Notes under the pieces: model-generated
Told to the model about the DNA's origin: nothing
The model's database searches: none
The model's input: the letters and a program-made list of their open reading frames with translations, nothing else
Shown here: positions 42,969 through 47,966 of the stretch, in pieces
How the letters are laid out: every line of letters starts with the position of its first letter
Numbering within the stretch: the first letter of the stretch is position 1
DNA from: Hydnum rufescens UP504
Taxonomy: Eukaryota; Basidiomycota; Agaricomycetes; Cantharellales; Hydnaceae
DNA length: 47,966 bases
Assembly: GCA_014904985.1 (NCBI GenBank)
Contig: MU128970.1
Location: forward strand, 200,315 to 248,280
Direction: 5' to 3'
Position numbers and translations under genes: made by a program

Positions 42969-43860
42969 GTCACAAGGACCATGATGTAGCTGGGCCTAAA
43001 TAGGAGGGAAAAACCCACTACATAGATTCCACTCAGGACCCAACTACTCCTCAACAAACATTATCAATTCATCCTTCAAATACCTATCATGCCTTTGATT
43101 GCCATACAATGGATCAACTCCAGACCCATTTTGTTCTATTTCCTCCACCTTTGTACATGAGACATTTCATTGTCATCTCCAAGTTTCAACAGACTACCTC
43201 AAATTGTAGTTATTCAACCCAGCCAACGTGCTCAGGCAAGTCAATGCCCGTTGTTGGTACGCAAGCCATTATCATGCATTACCTCAACGGGAATACGAGT
43301 CCCAATTAGATAATCAAATGCCTAATCCTTGGATCCCAACTTGCGGAGTATTCCACATGTTAAATAGCTATTCCCATAGCCATCAGAGTATCGCGAAACT
43401 CCCTCCATTTTTGATCGATCGAATCGAAAAATAGCGCCAGAAGCACGATCAATACCTATCCAACCCGGTACCCGACATATTTTATCGATGGACCTGCCCC
43501 TCCAGGTCGATTTTACCTCATCCCACACACCTTCAGTATTTCGTGATATCCACCAGTTTGTTGATTTGTTAGTAACAACCCACCCCTAAAAGACGCTGAA
43601 AATCCTCATCGAATGGGACCAAGAAAAAACGAGCAATGAAATCAGCTTCTGTAAGTTAGGCCCTCAATGTCTCATTTCACTTTTACCTCCGCCTTTTCTG
43701 ATTACAACGGCAATAAGGTTCCAGAACCTAATGTCAATGGAGGGACGTCTAGGGCGACCAGTTCCACCTCTTCCCAAGGAATCTGCAGTAGGAGAAGGAG
43801 GATACCTGGTAAGCCATATTCCCCCTATTCGCTTGTAATAATATCCCTTCAGGTTTGAAG
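42969..43860 (+). repeat. Diverged LTR D relative
   Basis: Begins near GGAGGGAAAAACCC-ACTACATAGA and has the same succession of landmarks as LTR D (a GGATCCCAACTTGCGGAGT-like segment, TAGCGCCAGAA), but alignment is loose. It retains many CG sites. The 3' end is not defined. Confidence 0.5.
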
Positions 43861-45453
43861 CTTGATCGATATCTTTTTCATCATATTTATCGCCTATACC
43901 ACCTTTCTGCAGTTTACATGGCATATTCCAAGATATATTAAGTCAGGGGATGCAAAATTTGAGACCCCTCACCCTCATCCAAAGTCTAAGCAGCTGTGCA
44001 CAGGGACTTCCAGAATACATCCTAGGATGTTCGCTGATAGGCCCTCAAGAGGGAAGAAGCCATCAGTGATTTCTGAATAAATCCCTCCATTCATTCATTG
44101 TTAGAGCAAGCCACCCTAGCAAGACAATTCCTCAACCCAAGGCCTTTCATCAATTGGACCTTAACCACGTTGACCTGTGCCCTCTCTTTCATCCCTTGAT
44201 TCAAACAACTTGGCTGTGCATAGTCTTAGAGATTCCTGTCAACAACAGTTGTGGTTTCATGTCTTCAATCTTTTAATGATTTCCAAGTCCATTGCATAAA
44301 GGGAACTTTTGATGTCCCAGATCAGCCAGGTGCATTGGAATGGTTTACCTGTCTTGAGCGGGGGTCTTTGTAAATGTGAGTGTGCCATCATAGGTAAGTC
44401 TCCTGTTGACTGAATGCCAAACCATTCATGGCTTTGTACATCGCAGTTCAAAGCGGTAGGATTGGACCACCAAGCAGCCCAGTCACAGGATACTCAGACT
44501 CGACATGGTAGCCAAGATTGTCATACGCGCAGGTCACATGACATCGCAGTGGTTACCTTCGTGCAAGTTGTGCAGACAAGCCAGACCCGGTGTTGAGACT
44601 TTTCAGCAGAGGGTAAGGCACCTTCCATCAATCCTTTTCTCAAGTTTAACAAGGTTTTCCCAATGAATTGAAGAACTTGCATTCCTACTTGAGTACTCGC
44701 CGCTTCTTACTCCCTGGATGAGTAGCTATCGTCTTCAAGATTGTGGCAGTACTGGTCGCCTCATTGACTCATGTCCCTGACACCGAATGATGTGGGTTTT
44801 CTCGTTCATCTTGACTTGAATAGTTCAGGATTCAAATCGACAGCACTCCAGCCATGCCTACAAGCAAAGAACGCAACTGGGTCTGATTGTTGTCATTGAG
44901 ATGCAATTCCAGCTTGCGCAGACGTGCTCTGGTCATTCTCGACCTCAAGTGACCATTTAAAACTTGAGGCAATCCGCATTACGACATGATCTTTCCTTTA
45001 ATTGCGTTTTTCTCAGTCCTTCAGCATCATTTCGACCTCCCAAGGCAACAAATTTGAAACCTGGACAAATGAAATTTCTCCTTTTTCGAGAAGCAAGAGT
45101 CAACTCTGTATCTGATCCTAATAGGCAATAACTCAATTAGTACTGTGCTCATCGGTTGCGCGTATCGACATTCTCAGATCCTGAATTGATAGGCATCAAG
45201 AAACACTCCAGCTTCAAAGATGATCAAGGGTCTGCAACCTGGGTGAACTTCTATAGAAGGATTCTTCTGTGGGGATGTGTTCTTGTCATCCAAAATTCTC
45301 GTAGCTTGTCAAGTGATCCCTGTGACATTAGGAGTAATGACCATTCTTGAAAGCCCTTGTGTGAATCAAAGCCCAATTTGCTCTCTGAATGATATCATGG
45401 AGCTAATAAGCTCGGACAGGGCTTCATGGATTGCGGGCAGGCTCTAAAGCGAA
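43861..45453. other. No gene assigned
   Basis: CpG-retaining, non-repetitive in this window. Minus-strand frames contain short plausible peptides (for example DDKNTSPQKNPSIEVHPG near 45230) interrupted by stops, so a decayed or intron-rich minus-strand gene cannot be excluded. Confidence 0.35.
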
Positions 45454-45813
45454 TCAACAATCCTTGGGCATTGACATGAGCCCAGCTTTTTCAAGGTGAG
45501 CTCCCCTCAGGAAGGAATTCAGGTGTGCTTTCAGTGTGGCGGGTCCAATCAAGAGAAGGTTCATTTTGATGCTCGCTGTATTCCTTGATGAAACGACATT
45601 TCGGGGTGCGACAATGAATAGGAAAGTCACTCCATACAGATCGTCCACAGTCACAATCACCATCTTGCACAATGTAAGTCCATTCCTATTCCGTGCATAT
45701 TCAATTCTTCGAGATACGAATAAACCAGCTGGCCCAAGATCATATCCTTTGCCAAGTGTGGTCCAATGTGATAAAGAAGTTGTGGGGGAGGGGAATTCCT
45801 CTGACTTGAACAT
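45454..45813 (-). CDS. Unknown 119-aa minus-strand ORF
   Basis: Encodes KMVIVTVDDLYGVTFLFIVA and LLIGPATLKAHLNSFLRGAH. I do not recognise the family. The start is uncertain (the first codon reads ATG on the minus strand, near the beginning of CpG-retaining sequence), and the frame overlaps a similar-length plus-strand ORF. The minus frame looks more protein-like in composition. It may be one exon of a larger gene. Confidence 0.3.
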   Translation of the reverse strand: MFKSEEFPSPTTSLSHWTTLGKGYDLGPAGLFVSRRIEYARNRNGLTLCKMVIVTVDDLYGVTFLFIVAPRNVVSSRNTASIKMNLLLIGPATLKAHLNSFLRGAHLEKAGLMSMPKDC

Positions 45814-46125
45814 GAATGGTTACAACTAATCCAACAAGATTAAAGTTATGGGCCGAAACACCTTGTACAAGCCAGTCCATCTGTGATAGTCCGATTGATA
45901 ATCAAGTCATTGGACTGACTGGACCATGATGTTTCAAGGTTCGGCCCCCAACTCCGTCTACTCCGGCAAACTAAAAACGTCCTCGTCCGCCCACCTCCAG
46001 TCCGTTCTCACTTATTTCCTCGCCCAATCCACTTGCTTCCGGCTGATTCCGTTGACTCCGGTCCAACCCTATCTTGGTTTCATTCTTCATTCCTTTCATT
46101 TCCCATTGCTCGGTCACCCCCTGGC

Positions 46126-46158
46126 AGTTCCTGTTCCTGTTCCTGTTCCTGTCCCCTT
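46126..46158 (+). repeat. (GTTCCT)n microsatellite
   Basis: Four to five GTTCCT units ending in GTCCCC. Confidence 0.85.
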
Positions 46159-46264
46159 TAACCCCTCCCAGTTAGCATCACGTCCCCGTAGTATGTCATC
46201 ATGTATAATAGTCCGAGAGCGAAGTTCCAGAGACCCAGCTTTGGTCCCAGGATTTCGCGGTATC

Positions 46265-46560
46265 TGGACTACAGGTCAGCTTCATTGTATTCCGTATTCA
46301 GTATTACATAACTCAGGATTCCGCTGTTACTCAGACTACAGCTCCGAGTATTATCCAGTCGACTCCACAAGCTTAAGGACCACTGTGCTCATTTCCGCCT
46401 AGTCCCTTCCGGCAGCTGGACCGCTCCTCCGACATCCCTAACCTCCTTATCTCATTCTTGCCCGGATTCTTGCGGACTTAGCTGGACTTACACCGGACTT
46501 AGCCGGAATTATTTGTGTTTACATTTGTTTGGTGCCCTCGTCGCAGCATGGCCCTGACAC
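46265..46560. repeat. Repeat E, right (CpG-retaining) copy
   Basis: Aligned partner of 1831-2133. It ends in TTGTTTGGTGCCCTCGTCGC, which may be an LTR end plus primer-binding region. The downstream sequences of the two copies have only loose similarity. Confidence 0.6.
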
Positions 46561-47279
46561 ATCCCTCTTCGTCAAATCATCATATCGGACATTCCCTCTA
46601 GTTGCTCGAGTTTCCTTATTCCAGTATTGCAGGCCAGAATGGCCTTGCCACTATGCTGCTACCACAGCAGCACAAGGTCAGTCCCTCTGTGCCTCTGTGA
46701 CTGCCCTGAAGGAAAGTTCTTTCCTCACCCAAAGCTGCTTCAAACAGTGCCAAATGACTTCTGTTTCCCCAAGGTTGACTCTGATGAGCATTGATCCCAA
46801 TCATCATGGTGCACCATTGCAGATCTTATCAGTGTTTTTCAGTCTTTGACTGGTCGATGAACCACCCCCCCCAGATCACTGTCAACTTATATGATATTCA
46901 CTCGCTTTTTTGGTGCCTCAAGGGGTGTACTGTAGATGCCTTCACATCTCCATACCACCCTTAGATTGGTCTTGCACACTTGAGGCTGGAACCCTTGACT
47001 CGGACCTTATCACCTGGCTTAAAGGTGGTCTCCTAGATGTCCCATTATTCATAGAGTGTCTGGTTCATCTCTGACCTTGCCACTCTCGTGAGTATTTCCC
47101 AGGATTGCTGCACCTGTGGAGGACTTTTCTCCTCAGTTGCTCAATCAGCAGAGATGATTGTAAATATTCACACCCTCTGGATTTGTGTTGATCGCTTCCT
47201 CATGGTGGCCCAATTTTAAAAGATGGGTAGAAGTTGAGACGAGAGTGAACAACTCAGTCAGCCACAAATGTAGGTCTAG
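46561..47279. other. No gene assigned
   Basis: Short open frames only, with no recognisable family, repeat or RNA gene. Confidence 0.4.
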
Positions 47280-47966
47280 TTAGATATTACGAGCCTTGCA
47301 TTTATATAGTCTAACTAGAGGTTTTGATGCTGGGGGCCCCTGGGGCCAGCTAACATGATTTGCATGATTCAGGCAGGGGCCCCTGCCTCTCACCTTAGAC
47401 TGGGACTTAGAGATTCTCAGATGACAGTGGGCTACACAGGCTTTATTGGGATAATCACCATTGTTTATTATGATGTAGCGGGCCATATGGGCTTATCGGG
47501 GATAGTTCCATTTATAATTATTATTTATTATATATTAAACATAACCTGGGTGGGGTTTCGTTCAGTGGTCCATTATTTTAATTATTGATTTATCCCTCAA
47601 AATTAAAAAAAAATTAAAACTACTTAGTAGCACCACACACCCACTACGGCGGGTGTGTGGTACTGTCCATACAAATCAAAGAGAAAAAAAAAGTACTACT
47701 TAGTAGCACCACACACCCACTACGGCAGGTGTGTGGTACTGTCCATACAAAATCAAAGAGAAAAAAAAAGTACTACTTAGTAGCACCACACACCCACTTG
47801 GGCAGGTGTGTGGTGCCATCCCTCAAAATTTAAAAAAAAAAAGGATTGAGTAGCACCAACCACACCCGCTAGGGCGAGTGTGTGGTACGGGGCTGGGCTT
47901 GGTGATTCACCATTGGCGGGTCGTTGGGATGAGTTGCGGGTCGTGGGCGTCAGGTCGTCGTTTCGG
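47280..47966. repeat. Repeat F, right copy (runs off the window)
   Basis: Opens with GTTAGATATTACGAGCCTTG, closed by a TAGTCTAA hairpin, then CTAGAGGTTTTGATGCTGGG and a GGGGGCCCCTGGGGCC palindrome, like 9329. This copy retains ACGAG where the left copy has ATGAG. It lacks the GAGCAGC hairpins within the visible part. Confidence 0.6.
47628..47890. repeat. Tandem array of four CACACCC hairpins
   Basis: Four units about 73-77 bases apart start at 47632, 47708, 47785 and 47857. Each has ACCACACACCC paired with GGGTGTGTGGT across a 6-9-base loop, preceded by CTTAGTAGC and followed by an A-rich run. Loop bases vary (ACTACGGC, ACTACGGCA, ACTTGGGCA) while the stems stay paired. Confidence 0.85.

Noticed and set aside
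47628..47890. CRISPR-like array (regular repeats at 73-77-base intervals)
   Set aside because: Units are nearly whole-unit repeats with A-rich linkers instead of unique spacers, and the genome is eukaryotic.

Overview
The window looks like a repeat-dense accessory or heterochromatic stretch of a basidiomycete (probably Agaricomycete mushroom) genome. The evidence is a tyrosine-recombinase (Ngaro/DIRS-type) retrotransposon, Ty3/Gypsy elements, a short 54-bp GT-AG intron with a CTGAC branch site, pyrimidine-rich fungal-type 5' flanks, and heavy loss of CpG in favour of TpG/CpA. I recognise no conserved host housekeeping gene. The coding sequence I can support is transposon-derived or of unknown function, and most of it is broken.

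Layout. 1-2.3 kb: CpG-poor sequence without genes, then a decayed LTR-like repeat (E). 2.6-4.1 kb: a small unknown ORF and LTR D1. 4.1-4.3 kb: a palindromic MITE. 4.3-9.1 kb: a Ngaro/DIRS-like element (RT with an intron, RNase H, tyrosine recombinase) interrupted by a young solo LTR and by a 669-bp TIR element. 9.3-10.6 kb: repeat F, carrying two families of strong hairpins. 10.6-26 kb: a Ty3/Gypsy element (5' LTR, gag, protease, RT/RNase H, integrase, trailing ORF region) split by an 8-bp-TSD MITE in gag and by a composite 5.6-kb insertion between RNase H and integrase. That insertion contains a giant foldback and a TIR element whose arms carry tRNA-like sequences. 26.0-27.4 kb: a shorter copy of the same composite repeat and a free-standing LTR. 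27.4-42 kb: an unusual two-gene module in two copies (A at 27.4-29.8 kb, B at 38.1-41.9 kb), separated by duplicated LTR D plus an arginine/serine-rich gene (X at 31.5-33.4 kb, X' at 36.1-37.1 kb). 43-47.3 kb: a diverged LTR D relative, unique CpG-retaining sequence and the right copy of E. 47.28 kb to the end: a second repeat F with a tandem hairpin array.

How it fits together. Several dated layers are visible: old CpG-depleted elements (1-9 kb, the Gypsy), younger CpG-rich insertions (solo LTR 6011-6468, LTRs D2/D3), and segmental duplications that copied LTR D and the unknown gene module. Every in-frame nonsense codon I found in the Gypsy gag-pol reading, and almost all in the Ngaro element and the A/B module, is TGA, usually where Arg is expected. 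Paired copies show CG in one and TG or CA in the other. Methyl-CpG deamination therefore explains most of the gene death, including loss of an integrase catalytic Glu and a recombinase catalytic Arg. The most promising undescribed system is the duplicated two-gene module with its RS-rich neighbour. The covarying hairpins of repeat F and the tRNA-bearing TIR element are also noteworthy.
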